From positions 1,275,735 through 1,339,734 of the forward strand of contig NZ_LELK01000001.1 of assembly GCF_001039475.1 (NCBI RefSeq): a stretch of 64,000 nucleotides of DNA, read 5' to 3'. Position numbers and translations under genes: made by a program. This document shows positions 17,883 to 26,896 of the stretch, one piece after another (the stretch's first letter is position 1; every line of letters starts with the position of its first letter). The notes beneath the pieces were generated by a model. It searched no databases and had not been told where the DNA came from. It saw nothing but the letters and a program-made list of their open reading frames with translations. Source of the stretch: Guptibacillus hwajinpoensis (lineage in GTDB: Bacteria > Bacillota > Bacilli > Bacillales > Guptibacillaceae).

Positions 17883-18794
17883 TCATTCAGATCTTCCCAG
17901 ATAAATGGCAGGATCAATTAGCATCATCTTTTCAACATGGTCTCGTTGTTGCTCAAGACCTTTATGGATGGGTGTTAGATTTGTAAAGTCTACCTTGCTA
18001 ACACAATCCTTATTTGAGATTGCACATCGTAACCTTTTCTTTCTATTTAACTTCTCACCTATACACCATTCGACCCCGTTTTGCCATTCTCCTTCTCCCC
18101 CACTTGATAGATTAATCGTTTCAGACCCTTCTTTTCTTACAGCTGTTTGATACATCGCCTGACAAACGTCTTTCACATACAAAGAATCGAAATGATATCT
18201 CTCGCCTTCTGTTTCATAAGCTTTCATGAGTGTCCCATTGATGAAAAAGTCTTGAAACACATAATGAACTGGCTGCCATGGACCGTAGACTAGGGGTACG
18301 CGAATGATTTTCACAGTTGTGTTTCGATCGACAGTATTAATCACAGCTTCTTCTTCAGCTTTCACTCTTCCATCACTAGTAACTGGGTTAATCGGGGTTC
18401 TTTCCGTTATGTTTCCGTACCGCCTTCCAAAAATTTCGATACTAGATAAGTAAACAAGTACTTTTCCTTCACAAACTTCCAACAGTTTCTTTGTAGTCGA
18501 AACTCCTTCCTGAATCATGTGAGATGCGCGCTTCTCGCCATGTGGTGAAGCTAAATGAAAGACCGTGTCGCACTCTTCGACTTCTTTTTCAAGTGAACAG
18601 TCCTGCAGCCGGCTGTCAACTTGCCTATAGTTGCTATTTCTTATAAAATACATCTCTTTCATTTTGTACTCCGATACTCTGGTTGGATCAATACGTCCAT
18701 CAATTCCAACCACTTCAACACCTTCATTTAGAAGGAACTCTGTTAAGTGAAAACCTATAAATCCCAGTGCACCAGTTATCATAACCTTCTTCAT
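17883..18794 (-). CDS. NAD-dependent epimerase/dehydratase-like protein with altered active site
   Basis: Extended SDR fold: Gly motif 'ITGALGFIGFHL' at the N-terminus, acidic residue at the end of strand 2 ('VVGIDGR'), 'VFHLASPHG' and 'VYLSSIEIFG'. The usual YxxxK catalytic pair is seen as D-G-R-V-K ('PVTSDGRVKAEEE'), so the Tyr is replaced by Asp while Lys stays. It may bind NAD without the normal sugar-epimerase chemistry. At 303 residues, the length is normal. Probably an operon with the DinB-like gene. Confidence 0.82.
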   Translation of the reverse strand: MKKVMITGALGFIGFHLTEFLLNEGVEVVGIDGRIDPTRVSEYKMKEMYFIRNSNYRQVDSRLQDCSLEKEVEECDTVFHLASPHGEKRASHMIQEGVSTTKKLLEVCEGKVLVYLSSIEIFGRRYGNITERTPINPVTSDGRVKAEEEAVINTVDRNTTVKIIRVPLVYGPWQPVHYVFQDFFINGTLMKAYETEGERYHFDSLYVKDVCQAMYQTAVRKEGSETINLSSGGEGEWQNGVEWCIGEKLNRKKRLRCAISNKDCVSKVDFTNLTPIHKGLEQQRDHVEKMMLIDPAIYLGRSE

Positions 18795-18874
18795 TTGGCA
18801 CCCACCTCGAATACTTTCTGTTCTGTCAGATCATTCTAATAGATGACTATTACTTTACGGAAGGAAACATTCAT

Positions 18875-20062
18875 ATGGAACTTTACCAGGGAAACTTATA
18901 CTGGCCATCGACCGTGGAAGAAACACCATCGTTTCCCGCTCTAACGTCGTCGATTCATTGTGACGTTTTGATTATTGGCGGTGGTATGTCTGGAACGATT
19001 ATGGCTAGGGTACTTGCAGACTATGATATTAAGACAGTTTTAATCGAGAAAAATCAAATCGGAACTGGAAGTACGTCAGTGAATACCGGACTTCTGCAAT
19101 TTTCTAACGATGCAATGCTTATCGATTTAATTGATCGGTTTGGTAAAGAAAAAGCCGTTTACTTCTATAAACTTTGTTTAAAAGCGATTGATGAACTTGA
19201 TAAGTACAGCACTTATTTGTCAGAACCTACCGACTTCAGACGAGCCGACAGCCTTTATTATGCTAGTAATGAACACGACCTTAAGAAATTGAAAAATGAA
19301 TACGATGCATTAATTCAACATGGATTTCATGCTGACTACCTGGATAAACACGCAATTAGTAACTTATATTCCTTCGAAGCTCCCGGAGGTATTTATACTA
19401 AAGCAGAAGCAGAAGTAAATCCCTACAAGTTCTCTCTACAACTAGCGAAAGATTCCAATCAATTAGGCGTAGACATTTATGAAAACACCGAAATTCTTTC
19501 TCACCGATTTTCAAAAGATGAATTATGTTTTGAAACGGAAAAAGGAGATATTCAAGCAAAAAAAGTCATTTATGCAACAGGATATGCCACCCAAGAATTT
19601 GCAAAAACAAAAGGCGCTCTACTTGAGCGCACCTATACAATCGCAACAAAACCAATCGATCAATTTATTGGATGGCATAATCGTTCACTGATCTGGGAAA
19701 CGGCTCGCCCGTATCATTATTTAAGAACAACATCAGATAATCGAATCATAATAGGTGGATTAGACGAAAAGTTAACGAACGATGATGACCTAATGTGTAA
19801 AGGGGAACAGTTATTATCTAAACTAAATACACTTTTCCCCCATATATCGCCATCTATTGAATTCGAATGGAGTGCTGTGTTTGGATCTACAAAGGATGGA
19901 CTTCCTTTTATTGGCGAGCACCCTAAATATGAAAATGTTTATTTTATGCTTGGATATGGTGGTAACGGAACAGTCTACAGTATGCTAGGAGCTGAAATGC
20001 TGAAAGACTTAATTCTTTATGGGTTTCATCCTGCAATGGACATAACGCGGCTTGGTCGATAG
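18875..20062 (+). CDS. FAD-dependent amino-acid-oxidase-type oxidoreductase
   Basis: A 395-residue DAO-family flavoenzyme. The FAD-binding dinucleotide fold is 'CDVLIIGGGMSGTIMARVLADYDIKTVLIEKNQIGTG', with the second FAD motif 'VIYATGYAT' and a C-terminal 'GYGGNGTVYSMLGAEML'. Related enzymes oxidise amino acids, sarcosine or polyamines; the substrate is not predictable here. GGAAGGAAA precedes the ATG. It is divergent from the epimerase-like gene and convergent with the next. Confidence 0.88.
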   Translation: MELYQGNLYWPSTVEETPSFPALTSSIHCDVLIIGGGMSGTIMARVLADYDIKTVLIEKNQIGTGSTSVNTGLLQFSNDAMLIDLIDRFGKEKAVYFYKLCLKAIDELDKYSTYLSEPTDFRRADSLYYASNEHDLKKLKNEYDALIQHGFHADYLDKHAISNLYSFEAPGGIYTKAEAEVNPYKFSLQLAKDSNQLGVDIYENTEILSHRFSKDELCFETEKGDIQAKKVIYATGYATQEFAKTKGALLERTYTIATKPIDQFIGWHNRSLIWETARPYHYLRTTSDNRIIIGGLDEKLTNDDDLMCKGEQLLSKLNTLFPHISPSIEFEWSAVFGSTKDGLPFIGEHPKYENVYFMLGYGGNGTVYSMLGAEMLKDLILYGFHPAMDITRLGR

Positions 20063-20063
20063 C

Positions 20064-20789
20064 TTAAAGATCGCCCTCATGAAGTTGGAAGAATCGAATC
20101 ATTTTTTTTCCTAATGATTGATAGCTGTCACTTAACAAAGCAAGCTCAATCGGACAATTTATTTCCTCTTGAAGACGTTCATAACGCCTTATTTGTTCTA
20201 AAGAATATGGACTTCTGATTGAATGGTGCCATATTTTAATAGGTGAATTTGCTACGTGTATTTCCTTTTTATCTAGTTCATCTATGACACGTTCACTCTC
20301 GATCTCATAAGCTTTGGCAATTTCTCGAACTAATCTTTTATAGAAGAGACGATTTTGTTGCTCTTGAAGAACAAGGTTCTTCACATCGAAGCATGGATTT
20401 AGCCACGCAGCAGATCTCACCTGACTCGTCTTGTTTTTGAGAAATGCATTCGCAGCCAGAACCCCCATTCCTTCTGCAAGGATATGAATTCTAGGGTTCA
20501 AAATCTCCTGTTTATGAACAAGGTTATAAATTCGCTCGGTTAGTTTAGCTGCTTTTGGCGATCCCCAATGCCTTCCGTATAAGTTACTTGTATAAATTGT
20601 ATAGCCTGCTTCAAGAAGTTCTACAATCATCCCTGACCTTGTATGGTTTTGTAACCAGAAACTTGTTTCGGAATCAACAAAGTGGGTTAAACCACCAATA
20701 ATGAAGACGCCAAACCCGTTAGGCCTTTCAGGGACTAGAACGATCGTCCACTCCCCGTCTAATTGATAGGCTCGTTTACGAATACACAT
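20064..20789 (-). CDS. Alpha/beta-hydrolase-like protein, 241 aa
   Basis: The pattern 'GFGVFIIGGLTHFVD', 'YTIYTSNLYGRHWG' and 'PRIHILAEGMGVLAANAF' fits an alpha/beta-hydrolase core, but the nucleophile elbow (G-x-S-x-G) reads 'AEGMG' with no Ser, so classical esterase activity is doubtful. Later residues are basic and helical. In B. subtilis the corresponding position near yjzD is occupied by yjaU; identity with it is possible but untested. GAGGGGAGA precedes the ATG. Confidence 0.6.
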   Translation of the reverse strand: MCIRKRAYQLDGEWTIVLVPERPNGFGVFIIGGLTHFVDSETSFWLQNHTRSGMIVELLEAGYTIYTSNLYGRHWGSPKAAKLTERIYNLVHKQEILNPRIHILAEGMGVLAANAFLKNKTSQVRSAAWLNPCFDVKNLVLQEQQNRLFYKRLVREIAKAYEIESERVIDELDKKEIHVANSPIKIWHHSIRSPYSLEQIRRYERLQEEINCPIELALLSDSYQSLGKKMIRFFQLHEGDL

Positions 20790-21086
20790 ACTCTCCCCTC
20801 GCCCTTTTATCGCATTCTGTATAACCTATGCAAGTTGCATATGGAAGAAAGGGTGAAGTGCCTATTTCAAGGGAATTTCATGGCACGATCCTTAACGAAA
20901 TGACGAACAGCCCCCTTCTATGACAATATGCATTATAGGGCGGTACCATGATATCTTTTTGTTTTAGATGATATCTTCAATTGTTGCTTCTAATAAATCT
21001 TGTGAATAATGAATTCATAGATGCCGTTTTCAAATGTTTTGTGGTATGATAATCGTTAGAATACGTTTACAAATGAGGTGAATTTA
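20790..21086. promoter_or_regulatory. Intergenic region with extended -10 for yjzD
   Basis: Holds a TGGTATGAT extended -10 about 40 bases before yjzD, with no good -35. A direct repeat ATGATATCTT occurs at 20948-20957 and 20968-20977, exactly 20 bases apart. No gene seen. Confidence 0.4.
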
Positions 21087-21266
21087 GTGCGTTATATTTG
21101 GGCGATTATTTGGGGTACTCTTCTAAGCAATATGAGCTTCTATGTACTTGCTTCAATGCAAGGCGGTCATTACAACTTTGCTTCCGCATCTTTTTTCGGA
21201 ATTATTCTAGCTGTAGCAGCAATGATTATTGGAGACGGTCTTATCTCGGATCCAGCTGAACAATAG
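21087..21266 (+). CDS. yjzD: YjzD-like membrane protein (DUF2929), 59 aa
   Basis: Two short hydrophobic segments ('MRYIWAIIWGTLLSNMSFYVL' and 'FFGIILAVAAMIIGDGLI') match the small DUF2929 protein YjzD. The GTG start at 21087 lies eight bases after GAGGT. Its neighbour yjzC and the nearby comZ-fab block match B. subtilis order. Function is not firmly known. Closed by a strong hairpin shared with the convergent yjzC. Confidence 0.8.
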   Translation: MRYIWAIIWGTLLSNMSFYVLASMQGGHYNFASASFFGIILAVAAMIIGDGLISDPAEQ

Positions 21267-21267
21267 A

Positions 21268-21302
21268 AACAAGCGCCTTCGCTCGAAGGCGCTTGTTTTT
21301 TT
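21268..21302. terminator. Bidirectional terminator between yjzD and yjzC
   Basis: A 12-13 bp stem AACAAGCGCCTTC with its complement, loop GCTC, followed by TTTTTTT; overlaps the yjzC stop. Confidence 0.88.
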
Positions 21303-21489
21303 AGTGATGAGGCTTTGGCTTACGTGACCATTTACGGTTCTGGTTCGTACACTCTGGAAATGCCTGTCCAGCTCGAAGCTCAATCTGCTGAGGATCTTTT
21401 ACCATATTATTAGTCTCACCTATTTCTATATATACACCGTTATTAGGTGCCTTCTGTCCTGGTGTGTATAGACGATTTTCTCCGCCCAT
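21301..21489 (-). CDS. yjzC: YjzC-family small protein, 62 aa
   Basis: 'GENRLYTPGQKAPNNGVYIEIGET' and 'AFPECTNQNRKWSRKPKP' are the conserved blocks of YjzC. Soluble, basic C-terminus; the family has no assigned function. GGAAGGAGGTAG lies just before the ATG. Confidence 0.88.
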   Translation of the reverse strand: MGGENRLYTPGQKAPNNGVYIEIGETNNMVKDPQQIELRAGQAFPECTNQNRKWSRKPKPHH

Positions 21490-21660
21490 TCGTCTACCTC
21501 CTTCCTCTCTTTTACTTCGCCCCCTTTATCAGCATTCATCATCGAATACTGTTTTATGTAAACAGCACGTTAAATACCCCTTTACAAAATTGGAAGCATT
21601 GGTGTTTAATGGTTACATGTGTCAATTTACTTTGCATCGATTATTGGAGGAACAATCATT

Positions 21661-22455
21661 ATGGAATTGCTTGAATTACTAAAGTTCGCTTTTCTCGGGC
21701 TTCTTCAAGGATTTACAGAACCCATCCCGATTTCATCAAGTGGACACCTTGTCATTGCACAAGAACTATTCGGGTTAGATATTAAAGGCCTAAGTTTTGA
21801 AATTCTAATGAACTTCGCTTCACTACTCGCTGTCTTACTTGTCTACCGCAAAGATCTCATTCGCCTTACAGCAAACGGTGTTCAATATATCGTTTCTCGC
21901 GAAGAGAGCTCTAAAAGTGATTTTATGTTTATCGTCTATCTTGTGATTGCTACGATCCCTGCTGCAGTGCTTGGTCTTACTTTTGAGGATTTTATCGGCG
22001 ATCAACTAAAAGGACTTAAAATCGTAGGAGCAACCCTCATTATTACAGGAATCGCATTATGGTTAATTCGTAACCTTAGAGGCTCAAAAGGTGAATCCGA
22101 ACTTAATCTAAGAGATGCCATTATTGTAGGACTAGCTCAAGCAGTTGCATTAATTCCTGGAATTAGTCGATCTGGGGCTACAATCGTTGCAGCAATGGGA
22201 ATTGGCATGAAGCAAGAAACAGCCCTTCGCTTTTCTTTCCTGCTTTTTATACCAGTTAGTGTTGGAACAATGGTGTTTGGTATTAGCGATCTTCATTTTG
22301 GTGACCTACTCATACCTTATATCGTCGCATTCCTTTTATCTTTAATGGCTTCTTATTTTTCTTTAAAATGGTTTATGAATATTATGGCACGCGGTAATTT
22401 AATTTATTTTGCGATCTACTGCTTTATCGCAGGTGCACTTATCCTCATTATTTAA
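21661..22455 (+). CDS. uppP: Undecaprenyl-diphosphate phosphatase
   Basis: A 264-residue integral membrane enzyme. Signature 1 is '[17 protein letters not shown]' (normally EFLPVSSSGHL), and signature 2 is '[14 protein letters not shown]' around residue 175; about eight membrane segments. It regenerates undecaprenyl phosphate for cell-wall synthesis and can give bacitracin resistance. The ATG at 21661 is set by TTGGAGGA ten bases upstream. Confidence 0.92.
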   Translation: MELLELLKFAFLGLLQGFTEPIPISSSGHLVIAQELFGLDIKGLSFEILMNFASLLAVLLVYRKDLIRLTANGVQYIVSREESSKSDFMFIVYLVIATIPAAVLGLTFEDFIGDQLKGLKIVGATLIITGIALWLIRNLRGSKGESELNLRDAIIVGLAQAVALIPGISRSGATIVAAMGIGMKQETALRFSFLLFIPVSVGTMVFGISDLHFGDLLIPYIVAFLLSLMASYFSLKWFMNIMARGNLIYFAIYCFIAGALILII

Positions 22456-22462
22456 TTCATCT

Positions 22463-22494
22463 AAAAAAACACCCTTAAAATGGGTGTTTTTTCT
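22463..22494. terminator. Bidirectional terminator between uppP and moaD
   Basis: AAAAACACCC/GGGTGTTTTTT hairpin with A- and T-runs on both sides. Confidence 0.85.
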
Positions 22495-22499
22495 TGCAT

Positions 22500-22733
22500 T
22501 TATCCTCCACTTACTGGTGGAATGAACGCAACGATATCATTGTCTCCTGCAAATTCTTCTTCTTCCGCATACACTTCATTTATAGCCGTCATTGTATGTT
22601 GAAGAGAAAGTTTAGGGTATTCTTCCATCAGCTTCGCTTTAAGATCTGATATTTTGATATGAGACTCAGGTCGTTCAAGTTTGTTCTCACCGATTAACTC
22701 TTGTTGTCCTGCAAAAAAAAGTACAGTAATCAT
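22500..22733 (-). CDS. moaD: Molybdopterin synthase small subunit MoaD
   Basis: A 77-residue ubiquitin-like protein ending in the essential Gly-Gly ('VAFIPPVSGG'), which carries the thiocarboxylate sulfur used to make molybdopterin. 'VLFFAGQQELIG' is the typical first strand. The start overlaps the moaE stop (ATGA), so it is translated with its partner subunit. Last gene of the molybdenum cofactor operon. Confidence 0.93.
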   Translation of the reverse strand: MITVLFFAGQQELIGENKLERPESHIKISDLKAKLMEEYPKLSLQHTMTAINEVYAEEEEFAGDNDIVAFIPPVSGG

Positions 22734-23191
22734 TTGCTACCCTCCTCAGGTTTACCATCGGGATAAGCTTTATTCTCAAGCTGATCGCCAATCCACTCTT
22801 CGCCATTCACCCAATATTCCTTCTTCCATATTGGCACAATTTGTTTAATCCGTTCAATAGCATAGCGACTTGCTTCATAACTTTCTGCACGATGAGGCGA
22901 TGCTACAGCAATTACTACCGCAATATCACTAATCGCTAGCATGCCTATTCGATGGACGATGGATGTTTTAACACCTGGCCATTTCTCGCTTATTTCGTCA
23001 CCAATTCCCTTTAACTGTTTCTCTGCCATAGAAGCATACGCTTCATATTGAAGCGACACCGTTTGCTTTCCTTTCGTAAATTCTCTTACAGTTCCGATAA
23101 ACGTATTAACCGCTCCAGCCTCAGGGTGTATCACGCTGTTTATCACAGCACTCACATCAATCTCTTCTGATGTAATCGAATACTTTTCCAT
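22730..23191 (-). CDS. moaE: Molybdopterin synthase catalytic subunit MoaE
   Basis: 153 residues with 'GAVNTFIGTVREFTKGK', 'LQYEAYASMAEKQL', 'IVHRIGMLAISDIAVVIAVASPHR' and the Lys-rich end 'VPIWKKEYWVNGEEW', all family hallmarks including the active-site Lys. It converts precursor Z to molybdopterin with MoaD. It lies one base after mobB in the same operon. Confidence 0.95.
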   Translation of the reverse strand: MEKYSITSEEIDVSAVINSVIHPEAGAVNTFIGTVREFTKGKQTVSLQYEAYASMAEKQLKGIGDEISEKWPGVKTSIVHRIGMLAISDIAVVIAVASPHRAESYEASRYAIERIKQIVPIWKKEYWVNGEEWIGDQLENKAYPDGKPEEGSK

Positions 23192-23192
23192 C

Positions 23193-23693
23193 TCATTCTC
23201 CCTTCAACTCTTTCAATAATTCTTTAATACATAACCCCATGTTGTAAAATGAATAAGTAGGTATTAATTCGGTATCAATGTGCTCTTTCGTTACGATAGC
23301 ACGGATATTTTTCATAGTAAGCAGCGTGAGATCTGCTTGCGTTCTAATCATCAACACTTTTGGAAGTGGCTTCTCTTTATATCCTTCTACTAAGATTAGA
23401 TCAAGTTGAAATGATTTATATAAATCCAATAAGCGTTCAAGCTGCCAATCGTCCTCTTGCGTCGCTTGTATGGAAATCACTCCGCCACCACTAACGCCCG
23501 TTACTACAGCACCTGCACTACGGTGACGTCCCGTGTCTTTCTTCTCATCATAAAGATCTGGTGAACCATGTCCATGATGTTTAATCACACCTATTCGAAA
23601 CCCATCTACCGCTGCTTCTTCAATAAACCTTTCTAGAAAAAGCGTTTTCCCGCTATCTTGATACCCAACGACTTGAAGAATGGGTGTATTCAC
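23193..23693 (-). CDS. mobB: Molybdopterin-guanine dinucleotide biosynthesis adapter MobB
   Basis: 166-residue P-loop GTPase: Walker A 'VVGYQDSGKTLFLERF', 'IGVIKHHGHG', 'DLILVEGYKEKPLPKV'. In the family it binds GTP and assists attachment of GMP to molybdopterin. It overlaps moeA by four bases (ATGA), so it is translationally coupled. The GTP-transfer partner MobA is not in the window. Confidence 0.93.
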   Translation of the reverse strand: MNTPILQVVGYQDSGKTLFLERFIEEAAVDGFRIGVIKHHGHGSPDLYDEKKDTGRHRSAGAVVTGVSGGGVISIQATQEDDWQLERLLDLYKSFQLDLILVEGYKEKPLPKVLMIRTQADLTLLTMKNIRAIVTKEHIDTELIPTYSFYNMGLCIKELLKELKGE

Positions 23694-24949
23694 AAGTAAT
23701 CAGATCCACCATCGCGAAGATGGATGAGATCAACAAGATCTCCTGATTTATAACCTCGTGTTCCTCCAGGTAAAACGGCGAAGGCATTTGCTTCTGCGAG
23801 TGATGTTACACTCCCTGACTTATCAAGACCAGTCGGCTTTACGTAAATTCGGCCTTCTCGTTCTTCCGTTCTGCACCGAACAAATCGCGTAAACGGATTC
23901 GGCTTAGGAAAGTCTGTTAGAAGCGTTCCCATACTTTTCATCCGATAGGGATATTGAGAAAACAGCGCTCGCTTAAGAATGGGTCTTGCAAATAGCTCAA
24001 ATCCAACAAAGCAGGCTGAGGGATTACCAGAAAGTCCGAATAACAGCTTACCATTCCATTCTGCAACGGTCGTCACACTACCTGGTCTCATTCCAACTTT
24101 ATTGAATAACACTGTTGCACCTAACTTCTCATAAATTGCTGGAAGGTAATCATAGTCTCCAACCGACACACCACCCGTGGTAATAAGTAAATCAACTTTC
24201 TCCAGTGCCTGTTGCACAGACGTAAAACAGGTTTCAAAATCATCGTCTAGCTTCCCAAAGTATAGTGGATTAGCTCCCGCTGCCTTTACTTGTCCTTCAA
24301 TCATTGGAGAGTTACTATTCCTTATTTTCCCTGGTTCGAGTGCTTCTTCTGGGTCTAAGAGCTCTGTACCGGTTGCAAAAATACCAACATCAGGCTTTAC
24401 CGCCACAGGAACCTTTGCATATCCGAATGTGGCTAAAAGCGCTTTAACACCAGGCGTAATGATTGATCCTTTTTCAACTAAAATTGTCCCTTTTCTTGTA
24501 TCTTCACCTTGTAAAGAAAGGTTGTCCCCTTTCTTTACTCTACGTTTAATCTTAATGAAATGTTGAGCCTCAACTTGGAGTTCTTGAACGAGTTCGAGCA
24601 TAATCACAGCATCAGTACCTTCTGGAATAGGAGCTCCAGTCATGATTCTTATTGCTTGATTCGCTTCAGGAATTTTCGTAGCTACAGTTCCTGCTCCAAT
24701 CTCCTCAATCACTTCTAACTCAATTGGTGAATCCTGCCCAGCATTATATGTATCCACAGACCGTATGGCAAAGCCATCATACGGGGAACGGTCAAAAGGT
24801 GGTACATCATGATCCGCTTTGACATCCTCACTGAGATGACGACCATCGCTTTCAGATAATGAGATTAGTTCTGTTGATCCTTCGTATGAAAGCGCCATTA
24901 CTTTATCTACTGCTTCTTGAACTGGTATCGGTTTCCTTCTCTCCACCAC
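23690..24949 (-). CDS. moeA: Molybdopterin molybdenumtransferase MoeA
   Basis: 419 residues with 'DHDVPPFDRSPYDGFA', 'IMTGAPIPEGTDAVI', 'IFATGTELLDPE', 'LLITTGGVSVGDYDYL' and 'LSGNPSACFVGFE', the conserved blocks of MoeA. It inserts molybdate into adenylylated molybdopterin. First gene of moeA-mobB-moaE-moaD. The start is one of two GTG codons at 24949/24946, both close behind GAGGT; the exact one is uncertain. moaA, moaB, moaC and mobA are not nearby. Confidence 0.93.
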   Translation of the reverse strand: MVERRKPIPVQEAVDKVMALSYEGSTELISLSESDGRHLSEDVKADHDVPPFDRSPYDGFAIRSVDTYNAGQDSPIELEVIEEIGAGTVATKIPEANQAIRIMTGAPIPEGTDAVIMLELVQELQVEAQHFIKIKRRVKKGDNLSLQGEDTRKGTILVEKGSIITPGVKALLATFGYAKVPVAVKPDVGIFATGTELLDPEEALEPGKIRNSNSPMIEGQVKAAGANPLYFGKLDDDFETCFTSVQQALEKVDLLITTGGVSVGDYDYLPAIYEKLGATVLFNKVGMRPGSVTTVAEWNGKLLFGLSGNPSACFVGFELFARPILKRALFSQYPYRMKSMGTLLTDFPKPNPFTRFVRCRTEEREGRIYVKPTGLDKSGSVTSLAEANAFAVLPGGTRGYKSGDLVDLIHLRDGGSDYL

Positions 24950-25081
24950 GACCTCAACTCCATTGTTATGATTTTCCTATTCATTGTATCAAAGATATTG
25001 ATGACATATAAAAAGTAATGATTAAACAGTGCTCTGAATAGATTTGTAGTGATGCATCTTATATAGGAAGGAGTGATGATT

Positions 25082-26755
25082 ATGCCTCAAAGCCAATATC
25101 TTGTTAAACCTGGAGATACTTTGCTTAACATAGCTGAATCACACGATCGATCAGTCCAACAAATTAGACAGCTCAATAACCTTAATTCCAATATTATTTA
25201 TGTAGGTCAGATGCTGCGTATCCCTACTTCAACAGCTACTTATACTGTACAACAGGGAGACACACTGCTTACTATTTCAGATCGTTTTCAAGTTCCTGTT
25301 GATGAAGTAAAAGAATTAAATCAATTACAATCCAACCTCATATATGTAGGACAGCACCTTGATATTCCTTCTACCCGAAATCGAATGACGCGAATCGATT
25401 ATACAGTGAAATCAGGAGATAGCCTCTATCAAATTGCAAACAATTACAAAACCACGGCGAAAAGCATCATGACATTAAATAATTTATCTTCTGATGCTTT
25501 AACAATTGGCCAAACGCTCAAAATACCAGTTTATTCAGAAGCTGTTGTGAAATCAGATCGTGCTAATGTAAGAACCGGTCCAGGCAAAGGGTATAATGTC
25601 ATTACTCAGGTGAAGGCAGGGGCAAAGTTTTTCGTTGAAGGTATTCGAGAGAATTGGTTTAAAGTTAAATTGTATGACGGTACAAACGGATGGATTTCAG
25701 ACAGCGTTGTTACATTTAATGCATATGGTGATGATCAACCTGTCTCGAGAATCATAGGCTATTACACGCTTGAAGAAGGTCCATCACTTCCTTCTTCCTA
25801 TAAATCCTTTGTATCAAATCGACCAGAGTTATCTCAACTCGCATTGTTCTTGTTTCGAATTAGTGAGTCGAATCCAACTACGATTGAGAAGTTTGGAAAG
25901 TTCTCTGATCGTGAAATCGAAAAACTTGTTCAGCTTGCTCATGATCAAAACATTAAAGTGATGCCAGTCGTTCACAACCTTCTTTATAAAAAGGGCGACA
26001 CTGAACCAAGCAAGAAAGTTGTTCAGACACTCGTATCAAGCGAAGAAAACCGACGTGCCTTTGCTTTAAATTTAGTGAAGCTTATTGAGAAGTACAATTT
26101 TGATGGTGTGGATATTGATATAGAAGATGTCTATATTGAAGACTCGGAAAAACTATCACTGCTCTACAAAGCTATTGGTGAAGAGTTGCATAAGAAAGGG
26201 TATTTCTTCTCTGCAAGCGTCCCTTCTAGAGCTTCAGATGAGCCAGTTAACCCTTTCTCAGATCCATTTGATTATGCTGAAATTGGCAAGCATGTCGATC
26301 AATTTATCGTTATGTTGTATAACGAGTTTGGATGGCCAGGTAGTCCAGCTGGACCTGCGGTTACTGCAGGTTGGATGGAGAAAGTAATGACTTATGCTAA
26401 AACAAGAATCCCACCAGAAAAATTAGTATCAGCTATTTCCGTTTTTGGATTTGACTTTAACCTTGATGAAGATAAAAGCACTTACGTGACGTATGATATG
26501 GCTATGAAATTAAAGAAGAAATATAAAGCAGAAGTTCAATTTAACGAGGAGAGGAAAACGCCTTTCTTCACGTATGAAGATGAAGAAGGCAATAAACACG
26601 AAGTATGGTTCGAAAATGAACAGAGTATTGAAGCCAAAACCCGTTTAGCAGATGAACTCGGCGTGCAAGGGGTAGCGTTGTGGCGACTTGGCATGGAAGA
26701 TCCTGCGATTTGGAGCATGTTTAAAGAGAATATCGTTATTGATCGAACGCAATAG
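25082..26755 (+). CDS. LysM-SH3-GH18 spore/cell wall glycosidase
   Basis: 557 residues. Three LysM peptidoglycan-binding repeats ('YLVKPGDTLLNIAE', 'YTVQQGDTLLTISDRF', 'YTVKSGDSLYQIANNY', residues about 4-155). Then a bacterial SH3 domain ('DRANVRTGPGKGYNV', about 160-220) and a GH18 domain with the catalytic motif 'FDGVDIDIEDV'. There is no signal peptide, as in the spore germination glucosaminidase family SleL/YaaH, which hydrolyses spore cortex fragments; the extra SH3 domain is different from YaaH. The ATG at 25082 follows GGAAGGAG by nine bases. Confidence 0.88.
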   Translation: MPQSQYLVKPGDTLLNIAESHDRSVQQIRQLNNLNSNIIYVGQMLRIPTSTATYTVQQGDTLLTISDRFQVPVDEVKELNQLQSNLIYVGQHLDIPSTRNRMTRIDYTVKSGDSLYQIANNYKTTAKSIMTLNNLSSDALTIGQTLKIPVYSEAVVKSDRANVRTGPGKGYNVITQVKAGAKFFVEGIRENWFKVKLYDGTNGWISDSVVTFNAYGDDQPVSRIIGYYTLEEGPSLPSSYKSFVSNRPELSQLALFLFRISESNPTTIEKFGKFSDREIEKLVQLAHDQNIKVMPVVHNLLYKKGDTEPSKKVVQTLVSSEENRRAFALNLVKLIEKYNFDGVDIDIEDVYIEDSEKLSLLYKAIGEELHKKGYFFSASVPSRASDEPVNPFSDPFDYAEIGKHVDQFIVMLYNEFGWPGSPAGPAVTAGWMEKVMTYAKTRIPPEKLVSAISVFGFDFNLDEDKSTYVTYDMAMKLKKKYKAEVQFNEERKTPFFTYEDEEGNKHEVWFENEQSIEAKTRLADELGVQGVALWRLGMEDPAIWSMFKENIVIDRTQ

Positions 26756-26799
26756 ATTTCGTTTTGCTCTTATATACCACCTACTATAGACTCCATCTT

Positions 26800-26859
26800 A
26801 ATAAAAAGGCTATATTAGTTCATATTGTTGATTTCTCGATTTCATATAGCCAATAAAAA
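26800..26859. mobile_element. Family A palindromic MITE, copy 2 (element 26808-26851, repeats AATAAAAA)
   Basis: A short 44-bp deletion form, GGCTATATTAGTTCATATTG through TATAGCC, still flanked by perfect 8-bp direct repeats AATAAAAA (26800-26807 and 26852-26859). The right repeat forms part of the A-tract of the following terminator. Confidence 0.82.
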
Positions 26860-26885
26860 AAGGAAGAGGTTCCCCCTCTTCCTTT
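26852..26885 (-). terminator. Terminator of the yitW-like gene
   Basis: AGGAAGAGG/CCTCTTCCT stem followed on the minus strand by TTTTTTTATT. Its T-tract overlaps the MITE target repeat. Confidence 0.85.
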
Positions 26886-26896
26886 CTCTATTTGCA

